Part shown: positions 19,389-29,426 of the stretch, piece by piece
Layout of the letters: each line of letters starts with the position of its first letter
Numbering within the stretch: the stretch's first letter is position 1
Origin: Phyllobacterium bourgognense
GTDB taxonomy: Bacteria; Pseudomonadota; Alphaproteobacteria; Rhizobiales; Rhizobiaceae
Assembly: GCF_003337575.1 (NCBI RefSeq)
Contig: NZ_QPJM01000001.1
Span: 372,001-436,000, forward strand
Direction of reading: 5' to 3'
Length of the DNA: 64,000 bases
Program-made: the position numbers and the translations under genes
The notes under the pieces: model-generated
Seen by the model: the letters and a program-made list of their open reading frames with translations, nothing else
Database searches by the model: none
Told to the model about the DNA's origin: nothing

Positions 19389-20495
19389 TCACACCATGTT
19401 CGATACATGGTTTGCGATCGCAAGACAGGATGTGAGGCCCGGACTTTCAATACCAAAAAGATTCACCAAACCTTTGACATCGTGTGTGGCAGGACCTTCG
19501 ATGACGAAATCCGTTGTTGGTTCGCCGCTGATAGTCAGCTTTGGCCTGATGCCGCTATAAGCGGGCTGCAATGAACCGTCGACGAGATTGGGCCAGTATT
19601 TACGTATTTCGTCGTAGAATCGGTCTGCCCGTTTAGGATCGACACTGTATTCGATCGATTCCACCCATTCGACGTCGGGACCGAACCGCATCCGGCCGTC
19701 CAGATCAAGCGTGAGATGAACGCCTAACCCCCCTTCTTCCGGGACTGGATAGATCAGGTGCTTGAACGGCGTCCTGCCTGTCGCTGAAAAATAGTTGCCC
19801 TTGGCAAATCGCCTGTCGGGTATGAATTTTCGCGGTAGTCCGGTAATGGATGAAGCGATGGCCGGTGCCTGAAGGCCGCACGCATTGATGAATGTGGATG
19901 CCTGAAGCTCAAACGTGCGTCCATTGGAGGCATCAATTGTCTCTACCCGCAAACCATCGGCATTCGTTTCAGCGGAAACTATCCTGGTCTGAAATGAAAT
20001 TGCTGCGCCGTGATCTTGCGCGTCGCCGAGCAGCGCCAACATCAGGCTGTGGCTGTCTATGATGCCCGTCGACGGTGAAAATAATGCTGCCGTACACGTA
20101 AGTTCCGGCTCGCGTCTGCAGGCTTCCAGCTCCGACAAATGCTGTAGATCAGAAACACCGCATGCTTCCGCTCCTGTCGCTATGGTATTTAATATCGGAA
20201 TTTGAGTTTCGTTTGTAGCTACGATCAGCTTGCCGCAGCGGGAATGCGGAACTCCGTGCCTTTCCGCAAAGGCATAAAGGGCATTTCGACCCTCAATGCA
20301 TAACCTGCTTTTCAGGCTGTTTTGCGGATAATAGATGCCGGCGTGGATAACCTCGGAGTTGCGCGAACTGGTGCCCGTTCCGATAGTTTCGGCCTCTTCG
20401 ACAATCAGGGTCTCGATGCCGCGACGGGCAAACGCGCGAGCGATTGCCAGCCCGATAACACCTCCGCCCGCGATGAGGCACTCCACACGTTCCAA
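19389..20495 (-). CDS. FAD-dependent oxidoreductase, L-2-hydroxyglutarate oxidase-like
   Basis: A 368-residue DAO-fold flavoprotein. The FAD-binding GGGVIGLAIARAFARRG is at residues about 10-26. SSRNSEVIHAGIYYPQNSLK near residue 44 is strongly typical of the LhgO/L2HGDH group, as are GKLIVAT and the C-terminal RPKLTISG and FGIESPGLTSCLAI. LhgO-type enzymes oxidise L-2-hydroxyglutarate to 2-oxoglutarate; the actual substrate here is inferred. A 98-residue gene lies just upstream on the same strand, 3 bp away. Confidence 0.85.
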   Translation of the reverse strand: MERVECLIAGGGVIGLAIARAFARRGIETLIVEEAETIGTGTSSRNSEVIHAGIYYPQNSLKSRLCIEGRNALYAFAERHGVPHSRCGKLIVATNETQIPILNTIATGAEACGVSDLQHLSELEACRREPELTCTAALFSPSTGIIDSHSLMLALLGDAQDHGAAISFQTRIVSAETNADGLRVETIDASNGRTFELQASTFINACGLQAPAIASSITGLPRKFIPDRRFAKGNYFSATGRTPFKHLIYPVPEEGGLGVHLTLDLDGRMRFGPDVEWVESIEYSVDPKRADRFYDEIRKYWPNLVDGSLQPAYSGIRPKLTISGEPTTDFVIEGPATHDVKGLVNLFGIESPGLTSCLAIANHVSNMV

Positions 20496-20498
20496 TTG

Positions 20499-20795
20499 TC
20501 AGTGCCCTCCATGCACGGCAAAAGGTGCGAGCTTCCTTTCCAGGCTTTGAAGGGTTTCGATAATCTGAAGCCCGACCCGCTCATAACAAGGATAGTGCAA
20601 GAGATGTTCCTTGTCCCAATCCGCAGGAGAAAGGCTGCTGCCATAATCCTGGGGCGCCGAATTTTTGAGTTCCGTCAGATACTCCTGAACGGAAATGGAA
20701 GTGGGGGGCGTCCCCGTCGCCATATGCATGAACAGAGCGCGTAGCCAAAATTGTGTGGCCATGAGTTCAATCCGGATTTGTTCGTCTTCGATCAT
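20499..20795 (-). CDS. small protein of unknown function
   Basis: A 98-residue soluble-looking protein beginning MIEDEQIRIELMATQFWLRA, mostly helical by composition, with HYPCYERVGLQIIETLQSLE near the end. No family is recognised. It ends 3 bp before the start of the FAD oxidoreductase and almost certainly shares its transcript. It may be an accessory subunit, but that is only context. Confidence 0.6.
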   Translation of the reverse strand: MIEDEQIRIELMATQFWLRALFMHMATGTPPTSISVQEYLTELKNSAPQDYGSSLSPADWDKEHLLHYPCYERVGLQIIETLQSLERKLAPFAVHGGH

Positions 20796-21203
20796 GGGTT
20801 CTCTGATCCGATGCAGTCAGTACAGCCGTCTAACTAAAGACGCTCACAAGAAAAATTGACAATTGGCTTCAGAGACATCGGGCACATCCAAAAGCGGATC
20901 ATATCTCCTCGCTCAACAACGAGTATGTTGATGCGTTCCACATTTGAGCGATGTAAGGATGAAGCTGGCTACCTCGGATTGATTCGGGCATGCTCGGTTG
21001 TCTCCCGCGATTACGTCGAATGGCTATGTTACCATTCATCTCATTGGTCAGCTTAAAGGAAGTGACAGCAACAGTTATCGTCGTGATGAAATCGACGTTC
21101 TGTGCGATTCTGTGCGTTTGAAGAATAGTTTCAAAACCCAAGTTTTTTGCACTCATCAAGCGTTGGTTAGGTAGACTTTGACCAATACACGCGAGGTATC
21201 TAG
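20796..21203. other. non-coding stretch before the polysaccharide locus
   Basis: 408 bp between a minus-strand gene and the plus-strand flippase gene, so it should hold two divergent promoters. GAGG at 21193-21196 is the ribosome binding site for the flippase. I see no repeat, hairpin or small gene here that I can support. Confidence 0.4.
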
Positions 21204-22676
21204 GTGGGGAACGTTCGCCGGGCATATTTTATGGCGGCCCTGGAACAATATTCACAGGTGATTGTCAGCATATCGATGATTGCCGTTCTGTCCCGTCTGT
21301 TAGACAGCACGGCGATCGGGCTTGCGGTCATTGGCTTGGGGATAGGAACCATTGCGTTCAATTTCCGAGAGTTCGTGACGTCGGAGTATCTCATTCAACG
21401 CGAAGATGTTTCGGAAGAAGACGTTCGTACTGGCTTTACTCTTATATTCGGCTTTTCGGTTGCAATCGGCTCGCTTCTTATTCTTTTGGCCCACTGGTTT
21501 GCGGGTTTTTATTCCGAAGCGGGCCTTAGCGCATTCGTCTGTGTTCTGGCAATTTCCGGTGTGATCGATGCACCAGTCAGTACCATCGCTGCATTGCTGC
21601 GCCGGGATATGGAGTTTGGCAACCTCACACGCATCAACGCACTCGGGAGTATAGTCAACGCCTTGGTTACCATAGCGTTTGCATGGTTTGGCTTTGGCTT
21701 TATGAGTTTTGCGTGGGGAACACTTGCATCTGCATTGGTCAGAATCGTTCTTGCATTCCATGCACGACCGATTTTCTGGATGTTCAGGCCACGACTGAAA
21801 GGCTGGTACGAGTTCTTCATTTTCGGTGGCTACAAGGGTGCTTCGACCGTTCTTGACAGAACATATGAGGCACTGCCCCAGCTGGTATTGGGGCGCATTA
21901 TGCCTTTGACTGCCGTGGGCCTTTTTAACCGAGCGAATGTTGTCTGCGGACTCCCCGACAAGATATTGCTGTCGGCGATTTTTTCAGTTGCGTTTCCTGC
22001 ATTTGCCGCCGAAGCGAGAGCGCAACGAAGCGTCAAGGACGCCTATCTCAAAATCATCAGTTATATCACAGCACTCTATTGGCCCGCTGTTCTCGTCGTT
22101 GCTATTCTTGCCCACCCGATCGTGCACGTCGCGCTTGGCCAGGCTTGGGATGCCACAGTTCCGCTTGTGCAAATCCTGTCAGTCGCGGCCATCTTCTGGT
22201 TTCCCAACATATTGACGTTCCCGGTATTGGTTGCTCTCGGTGCGAACCGGGAAGCGTTCCGGGCAAATTTTATCGGTCGGGGCATGTCGATAATTGTCAT
22301 CTGTACTGCGAGCTTCTTTGGATTGTATGCGCTGGTGCTAAGCCAATTCATCGCCCTGCCGTTCCAAATGCTTATTTCGCTCATCTATGTTCGCCGGCAT
22401 GCGCCATTCCACTGGCAGGAGTTGTTCGCTATACTTGCGAAAAGTGCGGTAGTAACCTTCGGGGGAATTTTGGGACCGCTCGGTGTTCTTGCTGCGAATG
22501 GTTTTGCGTTCGATCTTTCCATTCTGCAGGCACTTGCTGCTGGCCTATTTTCAGCTATCGGGTGGGTGACGGCTCTGGTCATCACCAAGCATCCATTCCT
22601 CGAAGAGCTTATCCGAATCGTCGGCCTGTTTCTGCCGCGGCTTCTGCCGAGCAAGCAGGGAGTGCCGGCCGAATGA
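21204..22676 (+). CDS. polysaccharide flippase (Wzx-like)
   Basis: A 490-residue integral membrane protein with about 12-14 hydrophobic helices and no large soluble domain, of the MOP/PST family that flips lipid-linked oligosaccharide repeat units to the periplasm. Typical features: an N-terminal AxxxxxxLSRLL segment, a central FGGYKGASTVLDRTYEALPQ with AVGLFNRA (family pattern 'lGxyxxA'), and AAIFWFPN later. A GTG at 21204 with GAGG 7 nt upstream is taken as start; an ATG at 21231 is possible. It opens the polysaccharide locus and is followed by a glycosyltransferase. Confidence 0.85.
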   Translation: MGNVRRAYFMAALEQYSQVIVSISMIAVLSRLLDSTAIGLAVIGLGIGTIAFNFREFVTSEYLIQREDVSEEDVRTGFTLIFGFSVAIGSLLILLAHWFAGFYSEAGLSAFVCVLAISGVIDAPVSTIAALLRRDMEFGNLTRINALGSIVNALVTIAFAWFGFGFMSFAWGTLASALVRIVLAFHARPIFWMFRPRLKGWYEFFIFGGYKGASTVLDRTYEALPQLVLGRIMPLTAVGLFNRANVVCGLPDKILLSAIFSVAFPAFAAEARAQRSVKDAYLKIISYITALYWPAVLVVAILAHPIVHVALGQAWDATVPLVQILSVAAIFWFPNILTFPVLVALGANREAFRANFIGRGMSIIVICTASFFGLYALVLSQFIALPFQMLISLIYVRRHAPFHWQELFAILAKSAVVTFGGILGPLGVLAANGFAFDLSILQALAAGLFSAIGWVTALVITKHPFLEELIRIVGLFLPRLLPSKQGVPAE

Positions 22677-22710
22677 TTAAATCTCGCTCTAAAGCGTGGG
22701 GATATATGCT

Positions 22711-23724
22711 GTGAAGTCCGTTGATGTGGTCATACCAAACTATAATTACGGCCGCTATTTGCGGGCATGTGTTGACAGCGTGCTATCGCAAGATGTCGAG
22801 AAGTTGCGCGTCCTGATTGTCGACAACGCCTCAACCGATGACAGTTCCGAAGTTGCGCGAGAGCTTGCAGCAATGGATCCGCGGGTCGAGTTGCGGCTGC
22901 ACGAAACAAATCTTGGCCCGCACGCGTCGTTTAACGAGGGAATCGACTGGGCGGAATCGAATTATTTCCTTATATTATGCTCCGATGATTTCCTGGTACC
23001 AGGCGCGCTCAATCGTGCCATCACCATCATGGAAGAAAATCCCGACATTGCTTATACCTATGGTCGTGATGTGGATATCCAGGGCGACTCCCCGATTCCC
23101 AGCATAGCGGGACAGCAGTCACGACCTCAGTATCGGCTGGACAGCAGTCGTTCCTTCATCGAACGCTTCTGTCGTTTAGGGGTTTTCCAGATACCTGGAC
23201 CATCGATTGTCATCAGGACAAGCGTGCAAAAAAGCACGGGTTATTATCGCACGGAACTTCCGCACAGCGATGACTACGATGTGTGGCTGCGCTTGGCGCT
23301 GCACGGCAGCGTAGCGGAGCTCGATTGCATTCAGGCGGGCATTCGCACGCACGGGACAAATCGCTCCAGCGATTTGTGGGCCCGTCAGATATTGCACATA
23401 TTGCACACTGCCGATGCTGCCGAATGCTTCTTTGCCCACGAGGGTGGCGAAATGCCCGACGCCAAATATCTGCACCGTCTCGCGCGCCGTGGTTTGGCGG
23501 AGCGTGCTTACTGGTCGGCGATCTCGCACCTCCTTCGTGGGGAAAAGGGTGTGGGAGAGCTGTTGAAGCTGGCTTTCCGCTGGCGTCCTGTAACAGCGTT
23601 TCTGCCACCTGTCGGATATCTGCTCCAGAGGCCAGACACGCTGCGCCGCCTCCAGCGACTTGTTGATATGTGGGCGCGTGGAACCAAGCGTTTCAGGATT
23701 GGGGAAGCTGGCTCACGTCCTTGA
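22711..23724 (+). CDS. glycosyltransferase family 2
   Basis: About 337 residues from the GTG at 22711, which has GGGGA 8 nt upstream; a GTG at 22696 is also in frame. GT-A fold: VVIPNYNYGRYLRACVDSVL at the N-terminus, LIVDNASTDDSS near residue 40, and the metal-binding LCSDDFL near residue 90. NYNYGRYL is typical of transferases in polysaccharide clusters. A cytoplasmic enzyme that probably adds one sugar to the lipid-linked unit. Converges with the pyruvyltransferase gene, overlapping it by about 30 bp. Confidence 0.85.
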   Translation: MKSVDVVIPNYNYGRYLRACVDSVLSQDVEKLRVLIVDNASTDDSSEVARELAAMDPRVELRLHETNLGPHASFNEGIDWAESNYFLILCSDDFLVPGALNRAITIMEENPDIAYTYGRDVDIQGDSPIPSIAGQQSRPQYRLDSSRSFIERFCRLGVFQIPGPSIVIRTSVQKSTGYYRTELPHSDDYDVWLRLALHGSVAELDCIQAGIRTHGTNRSSDLWARQILHILHTADAAECFFAHEGGEMPDAKYLHRLARRGLAERAYWSAISHLLRGEKGVGELLKLAFRWRPVTAFLPPVGYLLQRPDTLRRLQRLVDMWARGTKRFRIGEAGSRP

Positions 23725-24937
23725 TTTCTCCGCGCTGTTCAACAGGATCGACCAGGATTGAGTGGATATAAGCTTCTTGCTCTGCCAGTTGCGTCTGGAA
23801 GGCAGCGACGCCTTTTTTCACTTCCAATACAAGGCGTGCACGCTCGGCCAGCATTTTCTCGACTTGGGATTTCAAAACTTCGACATCGAATGTCTCGACA
23901 TAGTGGCAATATTCTTCAAGGCCGGTTGCATTGAGCAGCGCATCGTTTTTTGTCGAGTAGGCCAGCGAGATCACCGGGCGGCCCATTCGCAGCGCGCAGA
24001 TGACATTATGATAGCGCGTAGCGACAACGATATCGGTGTGCGCAATTTGCGCCATCACGTCATGCAGGGAGGTCATCTCCTCCGCCACAATATGCATGCT
24101 GCCGCTATTGGTTTCATTCCGGGGAAACATATTCATGATGTCGGCAATTGCCCGACGATCGACGATATCTCCCGTCAACAATCTTACGTTTAGTCTGCGC
24201 TCCTGCAGCCAGGAAATGAACTCGGCTATCTTGTCCAGATATGTGCGATAAATGGACTCGCCGTCTTCGTCGGCTTTCTTCCAGCCGGAATAGGCCATTA
24301 TGCCCACCCCAACGCATACTGTATCCGGGTTGTCACGACTGGATTCCGCCGCAGCAGGAAGACCAAAAGCGAGATCAGCGCTCACGGGATCACGACTAAC
24401 ATCGAAACCGATGCTCTTCATGAAATCTCGCGATAGTTTGTCGCGATAGGAACGATAGTGTGCCATCCGCGCGCCGGTTTTCAAGAACAGGCGGCTCAGA
24501 GGCAGTCGGATTGGTCCGGCACCGATGCTGACAAAGGCAATGCGCATACCGTTCAATCTGGCGGCCAAACACCATCTGAGGATCACGAAAGGCCAGCCAA
24601 ATGCGGTCTCCTGAAAATCGTCCAGTATCCCTGTTCCTGGGATAATCATCAGATCCAGCCCATTGAGTTGAGCGAAGATTGTATAGAATCCGATCACTTG
24701 TCGAGGAATATCACCGAGTATTCGATTAATGCGATTGAACCAGCGGCCTCTTGAGACAAGTACACGGATGCTTATTGTCTCAATATTATACTTTTTCGCA
24801 ATAGCTTCCGGATTGGAACAGATGCAGAGCAGCTCCGCGTCGATCTTTGATGAACGCAGAAAGTCCAGCATGGCTTCAAGTGAGCCGTCATTGCCCGTAT
24901 TTCCGCTGCCGAACTGACCCAGCAAGGCGATTTTCAT
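23693..24937 (-). CDS. polysaccharide pyruvyl transferase family protein
   Basis: About 414 residues from the ATG at 24937, where the family's beginning MKIALLGQFGSGNTGNDGSL is found; the open frame further upstream is unlike the family. LMIIPGTGILDDFQ near residue 95 and the C-terminal VATRYHNVICALRMGRPVIS and LAYSTKNDALL are diagnostic of the WcaK/CsaB group. These enzymes transfer pyruvate from phosphoenolpyruvate as a ketal onto sugars, giving the polymer negative charge. It is the only minus-strand gene in this part of the locus. Confidence 0.85.
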   Translation of the reverse strand: MKIALLGQFGSGNTGNDGSLEAMLDFLRSSKIDAELLCICSNPEAIAKKYNIETISIRVLVSRGRWFNRINRILGDIPRQVIGFYTIFAQLNGLDLMIIPGTGILDDFQETAFGWPFVILRWCLAARLNGMRIAFVSIGAGPIRLPLSRLFLKTGARMAHYRSYRDKLSRDFMKSIGFDVSRDPVSADLAFGLPAAAESSRDNPDTVCVGVGIMAYSGWKKADEDGESIYRTYLDKIAEFISWLQERRLNVRLLTGDIVDRRAIADIMNMFPRNETNSGSMHIVAEEMTSLHDVMAQIAHTDIVVATRYHNVICALRMGRPVISLAYSTKNDALLNATGLEEYCHYVETFDVEVLKSQVEKMLAERARLVLEVKKGVAAFQTQLAEQEAYIHSILVDPVEQRGEIKDVSQLPQS

Positions 24938-25248
24938 CCAAGGCCTCTCAATCGACCTGTTCGAATCTGCTACAGGACAACGCTTCATTTCAACGACTCG
25001 ACTCATGCTATCGGACACCCCCGCAGACGCGAACCAATACACTTTCGTCATTCTGATCTTGCTGCCATCTGCCGACAAACGACACATGGCCATTGGAGTA
25101 TCAGCAGCAACCGAACGACTGGGGTTCTCCTCCAAAAGGCTGCACCTGTTACCCTTCACGGCGCATTCTGCTCTGTAGGTCTCTGGCTCTATGATGGTTC
25201 AATTGGGTTTCGGCGGCGGGCGCCGGGAAAGTTTGAGGGTCAATGCCC
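24938..25248. other. divergent intergenic region
   Basis: 311 bp between the minus-strand pyruvyltransferase and the plus-strand glycosyltransferase; should contain two promoters. An open minus-strand frame covers part of it as an extension of the pyruvyltransferase frame. GAGGG at 25235-25239 serves the downstream gene. Nothing else is visible. Confidence 0.4.
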
Positions 25249-26463
25249 ATGAAGTTCGCGTACTTCGTTCGACCGCACCTCGGTGGCACCTACACCGTGT
25301 TCAAGCAATTGCGCAAAGGTCTGGCAATGCACGGGATAGACGTGCATTGGCTCGGGTTCGGCGATCCTCTATTGGCGGAATGGCAGTCCGAGGCGGCCTT
25401 TGGTACCATGGTGGAAGCGCCAGAAGCAGCAGATGAACAGGAACAGGCGAGATTGGTCGCTGCTGCTGTACAGAATAGCGGATTCGATGGCGTATTCGTC
25501 AACGTTCTGACTGACCGCATCCAGATGAACATCGCGCGCTACCTGCCTGCCGATGTCATGCGTATCATGATCGTTCATAATATCACTCCGGGAACCTATG
25601 CGGCGGCTGTAGCTATCAAGGATCACGTCCACGCTACCATTGGAGTATCGGAGCGCTGTCGCCGGGATCTGGTAGAGAAATACAAATTTGACAAGGAGCG
25701 AACGTTTGTAATCGCCAATGCCATCGATATCGAGCCATTCACGACCTTGAAACGGGTTTCTCGCTTGGCACACGGCCTTCGAATGCTCTCTCTTGGCCGC
25801 GTTGAGGACACGTCCAAGGGTGTATTCTGGCTACCCGGTATCCTGGATAACTCGCCCGCATCGGTGAAGCTGACGGTTGCTGGCAATGGGCCGGACCTTG
25901 AGCAACTGAAAAGAAAGCTGGCCCATCATAAAGACAGGGTAACCTTTCTAGGGGCAATTCAACCTGATCGTATTCCACAACTCCTGTTCGAACACGATGT
26001 TCTGATCATGCCGTCCCGATTCGAGGGCTACCCGATGACCCTTATCGAGGCGATGGCTTCAGGGTGCGTGCCAATCGCTTCGCATATACAAGGTGTAACG
26101 GATACTATTGTCGCTGATAAGAAAAGCGGCTTTCTCTTTCCGGTAGGTGACTATGCCGAGGCAGCTCGGATAATTTCCAAGCTCAATGCCGATCCAGCCA
26201 AACTCGCCAGTGCTTCGTTTGCGGCAAGAGAGGCAGCCGAACATGCATTCACTTTCGAGGGAATGGCCACCCGGTATTACCACGTCATTGATAGTGTCGT
26301 CGCTACCAGACCAGCTATAGCCGCTCCACTTGATCTGAACGACTGGGCTTTCCCGCGGGGGCTTCGTTCCGGCTTGCGCACATACGTGCCACGGCCAGTC
26401 AAGAACTGGTTGCGTGTTATGAGAGAGCGGTACGCCCATACGCCTTTTGGCTCTTTCTCGTAA
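25249..26463 (+). CDS. glycosyltransferase family 4
   Basis: About 404 residues; the ATG at 25249 is preferred to 25243 because GAGGG is 9 nt upstream of it. GT-B fold with MKFAYFVRPHLGGTYTVFKQ at the N-terminus. The C-terminal donor domain has SLGRVEDTSKG, VAGNGPDLE and the EX7E motif in SRFEGYPMTLIEAMASG near residue 255. A retaining transferase of unknown sugar specificity. Start of a rightward run of seven genes to 35.5 kb, broken only by one minus-strand epimerase gene. Confidence 0.87.
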   Translation: MKFAYFVRPHLGGTYTVFKQLRKGLAMHGIDVHWLGFGDPLLAEWQSEAAFGTMVEAPEAADEQEQARLVAAAVQNSGFDGVFVNVLTDRIQMNIARYLPADVMRIMIVHNITPGTYAAAVAIKDHVHATIGVSERCRRDLVEKYKFDKERTFVIANAIDIEPFTTLKRVSRLAHGLRMLSLGRVEDTSKGVFWLPGILDNSPASVKLTVAGNGPDLEQLKRKLAHHKDRVTFLGAIQPDRIPQLLFEHDVLIMPSRFEGYPMTLIEAMASGCVPIASHIQGVTDTIVADKKSGFLFPVGDYAEAARIISKLNADPAKLASASFAAREAAEHAFTFEGMATRYYHVIDSVVATRPAIAAPLDLNDWAFPRGLRSGLRTYVPRPVKNWLRVMRERYAHTPFGSFS

Positions 26464-26562
26464 CTGAATTGCCGAAGTGAAAATGTGGCCTGAAACGCCC
26501 ATAGTTCTCTCAGCAGTTTTGTCGCCAGCTGTGCTGGCCAAGATTTCCACAAGGTTTGGCAG

Positions 26563-27933
26563 ATGACACAGTTGATTAACAATTTCGAAGAATCAAGCCG
26601 CCTCCGCACCCTTGCCCACCATGTAATTCCCGGAGGGGCACATACCTATGCCAAGGGCGACGATCAATATCCGCAGCTATCGCCAGGCTTCATAGCCAAA
26701 GGTTTGGGTAGCCACGTATGGGATGTCGATGGCAATCAATACATAGAATACGGAATGGGAAACCGTGCCGTTGGACTGGGCCACGCATATGCTCCCGTCC
26801 TGGATGCAGCGACACGTCAGTTGCAGCTCGGGTGCAATTTTACCCGACCCGCCGACATAGAAGTGCACTGTGCAGAAACCTTCCTCGAAACCATCTCTAG
26901 TGCCGAAATGGTGAAGTTTTGCAAAGATGGATCGGATGCAACATCCGGCGCGGTCCGGTTGGCAAGAGCGGTGACGGGACGGGATATGATCGCGCGCTGC
27001 GGTGATCATCCATTTTTTTCCACCGACGACTGGTTTATCGGTGACACCGAGATGAACGCAGGGATCCCTGATGCCGTGCAGAAACTCACCGTTACTTTCA
27101 AATACGATGACCTTGATAGCATACGTGCGCTATTCAACAGGTACCCGGGGAAAATCGCGGCGCTAATCCTTGAGCCGTCACGTGGTGATGATCCGAAGAA
27201 TAATTTCCTTCATGCAGCGCGTGACCTTTGCCACAGTAACGGAGCCCTGTTTATTCTGGACGAAATGATCACAGGCTTTCGTTGGCACAAAGGTGGCGCT
27301 CAGCAGCTCTATCGCATTGAGCCTGATTTGTCCTGCTTCGGCAAAGCACTGGGCAACGGATTCTCCGTCTCTGCTCTTGCTGGCAAACGCGAATATATGA
27401 AACTTGGCGGACTTGAACAAACGGGTAGTCCGCGCGTATTCCTGCTTTCCACAACTCACGGCGCAGAAACGCATGCTTTGGCAGCAGCGATCGCAACAAT
27501 GCGCATCTATCAGGATGAGCCCGTCATTGAACACCTGTACCATCAAGGTGAAGCTCTGCGAACCGGTATAGATCAAGTTATCGCCCGTCACGGTCTTGGC
27601 GAATATTTCCGGGTCACCGGCCGAACCTGCTGCCTCGCCTATGCGACGCTGGATCAAGCCAAGACGCCGTCTCAAGCATTCCGGACACTGTTCCTGCAGG
27701 AAACCATCAAACGCGGTGTTCTCATGCCGTCCCTGGTGGTCAGCTATACGCACAGCGATGAAGACGTTGCGCGCACGGTCGACGCCGTCGATGGTGCGCT
27801 TGGTATCTACAAGCAGGCTCTCGAGAACGGTGTTGACAACTATCTCGTAGGCAAGCCATCGCAAGTCGTATTCCGGCGTTTTAACAGACCGCCGGTCGCC
27901 GAACGCGCGCTGGAACTAGCGGGCAATGCCTGA
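26563..27933 (+). CDS. class III aminotransferase (glutamate-1-semialdehyde aminomutase-like)
   Basis: A 456-residue PLP enzyme. VIPGGAHTYAKGDDQYPQ near the start and YGMGNRAVGLGHAYAPV are typical of the glutamate-1-semialdehyde aminomutase-like subgroup. FILDEMITGFRW near residue 230 holds the PLP-nitrogen Asp, and CFGKALGNGF near residue 260 holds the Schiff-base Lys. Members in polysaccharide clusters are thought to act on nucleotide sugars or small precursors rather than in haem synthesis. Overlaps the next gene by 8 bp. Confidence 0.82.
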   Translation: MTQLINNFEESSRLRTLAHHVIPGGAHTYAKGDDQYPQLSPGFIAKGLGSHVWDVDGNQYIEYGMGNRAVGLGHAYAPVLDAATRQLQLGCNFTRPADIEVHCAETFLETISSAEMVKFCKDGSDATSGAVRLARAVTGRDMIARCGDHPFFSTDDWFIGDTEMNAGIPDAVQKLTVTFKYDDLDSIRALFNRYPGKIAALILEPSRGDDPKNNFLHAARDLCHSNGALFILDEMITGFRWHKGGAQQLYRIEPDLSCFGKALGNGFSVSALAGKREYMKLGGLEQTGSPRVFLLSTTHGAETHALAAAIATMRIYQDEPVIEHLYHQGEALRTGIDQVIARHGLGEYFRVTGRTCCLAYATLDQAKTPSQAFRTLFLQETIKRGVLMPSLVVSYTHSDEDVARTVDAVDGALGIYKQALENGVDNYLVGKPSQVVFRRFNRPPVAERALELAGNA

Positions 27934-29263
27934 CTGGGCCGAAAAAAGATTCTTCTGGCTGTTTCTTCTATCGGCGATGTGTTGCTCATTCGCCGCCCAG
28001 GCACAGCAGCCGGTTTTTCCGCTGCAGATATCGGAAAACCATCGCTACCTCCAGGATACATCAGGTCGCCCCTTTCTCCTGACAGGCGACTCGGCGTGGT
28101 CGTTGATTGGAGATTTGTCGCGCGAGGACGCGGACATGTATCTCGCCGATCGTCAGAGTCGGGGTTTTAATACGATATTGGTCTCTCTGATCGAGCATCG
28201 CTTCAGCAGAAATGCTCCGAATAATTATTACAAACATGCTCCCTTTGCTTCCGGCGGAAACTTCACAAAGCCGAACGAGGCCTATTTTGCTGATGCGGAC
28301 TGGATTCTGGAGCGCGCTCGAGAACGGGGATTTCTGGTTCTTTTGACACCAGCGTACCTTGGAACCAATGGCGGTGACGAGGGCTGGTATCAGGAGATGC
28401 ACGATGCGGGTGCGGATGCACTCAGATCATACGGGCGTTATCTCGGCCAGCGCTACCGCCACTTCGATAATATTATCTGGGTCCAGGGGGGCGATTGGGA
28501 CCCGCCCACAAAAACCTTGGTGGATGCTCTTGCACAGGGAATCAAGGAGACAAATCCTGAAGCCCTCCAAACGGTGCATGCGGGGCGCGACACGGATGTC
28601 CTTCACAGTTGGGAAGAAGAATGGCTCGGCCTTGATACGGTTTACACCTACGGCGATGTTCGCACTGCCAACCTTAAACGTTATCTCTCGGGACGAGTGC
28701 GCCCGTTCTTTTTCATCGAAGGCATGTATGAAGGAGAGCACAACACAACCGAGCAAACCATTCGGGAGATCGCGTATGGCTCAATTCTTTCAGGAGCCGC
28801 CGGCCAGGTGTTTGGCAATAATCCGGTCTGGCACTTTGCGGGTCCGGCTCTTTTCCCACGCCCGGTAACCTGGCAGAAAGCCCTTTCCAGCCGCGGTGCT
28901 GAAAGCATGAGTCTCCTCAAGGCGTTCTTCGACGCTATCGCCTGGTGGACACTCGAACCAGAGCAGGGGAAACTTCTCGTCGTGCCGCAACCACCACTTG
29001 CTGGGTATGCCATTGGTAGTCGCTCTGCAGCGGGCAACCTTGCTGTGATCTATCTCTCGGACCGGAGCAGTGTCACCCTCGACAAAGCAGCGCTAGCGCC
29101 AACAACGCGACACGCTCGCTGGTTTGATCCTTCATCCGGGCAATTCAGTGAAGCGGTCGCGAAAAGTGGCTCCAAAGCAAACACCCTGGCATTCGACGCT
29201 CCACAGGCGCAAAATTCATCGGGTTTTTCGGACTGGCTCCTTCTGCTGACCGATACCGACTGA
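27926..29263 (+). CDS. secreted DUF4038 / GH140-type glycoside hydrolase
   Basis: A 445-residue protein with a Sec signal ([21 protein letters not shown], split by charge; cleavage likely after AQA near residue 26). The mature part begins [20 protein letters not shown] and [20 protein letters not shown], the classic opening of the DUF4038 TIM-barrel family that includes the GH140 apiosidases. NNIIWVQ-type strand ([13 protein letters not shown]) and [11 protein letters not shown] probably carry the catalytic acids. A C-terminal beta domain (about 360-445) follows. Overlaps the aminotransferase gene. Probably trims or modifies the polysaccharide in the periplasm; substrate unknown. Confidence 0.78.
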   Translation: MPDWAEKRFFWLFLLSAMCCSFAAQAQQPVFPLQISENHRYLQDTSGRPFLLTGDSAWSLIGDLSREDADMYLADRQSRGFNTILVSLIEHRFSRNAPNNYYKHAPFASGGNFTKPNEAYFADADWILERARERGFLVLLTPAYLGTNGGDEGWYQEMHDAGADALRSYGRYLGQRYRHFDNIIWVQGGDWDPPTKTLVDALAQGIKETNPEALQTVHAGRDTDVLHSWEEEWLGLDTVYTYGDVRTANLKRYLSGRVRPFFFIEGMYEGEHNTTEQTIREIAYGSILSGAAGQVFGNNPVWHFAGPALFPRPVTWQKALSSRGAESMSLLKAFFDAIAWWTLEPEQGKLLVVPQPPLAGYAIGSRSAAGNLAVIYLSDRSSVTLDKAALAPTTRHARWFDPSSGQFSEAVAKSGSKANTLAFDAPQAQNSSGFSDWLLLLTDTD

Positions 29264-29426
29264 GCGCGTCAGCGTTCAGGCGATCGTATCGGACAAAAGG
29301 CGTAGCACATTTGCCGAAAGTGTAGTTCGCATCGGCGATGATCCTCCGAACTCCTCTCTCGCCGTTCCGCCCACCCGCAAGTACCGTTTACCAGAAAAAC
29401 ATCTATGTGCAGAAGGACGACACACA

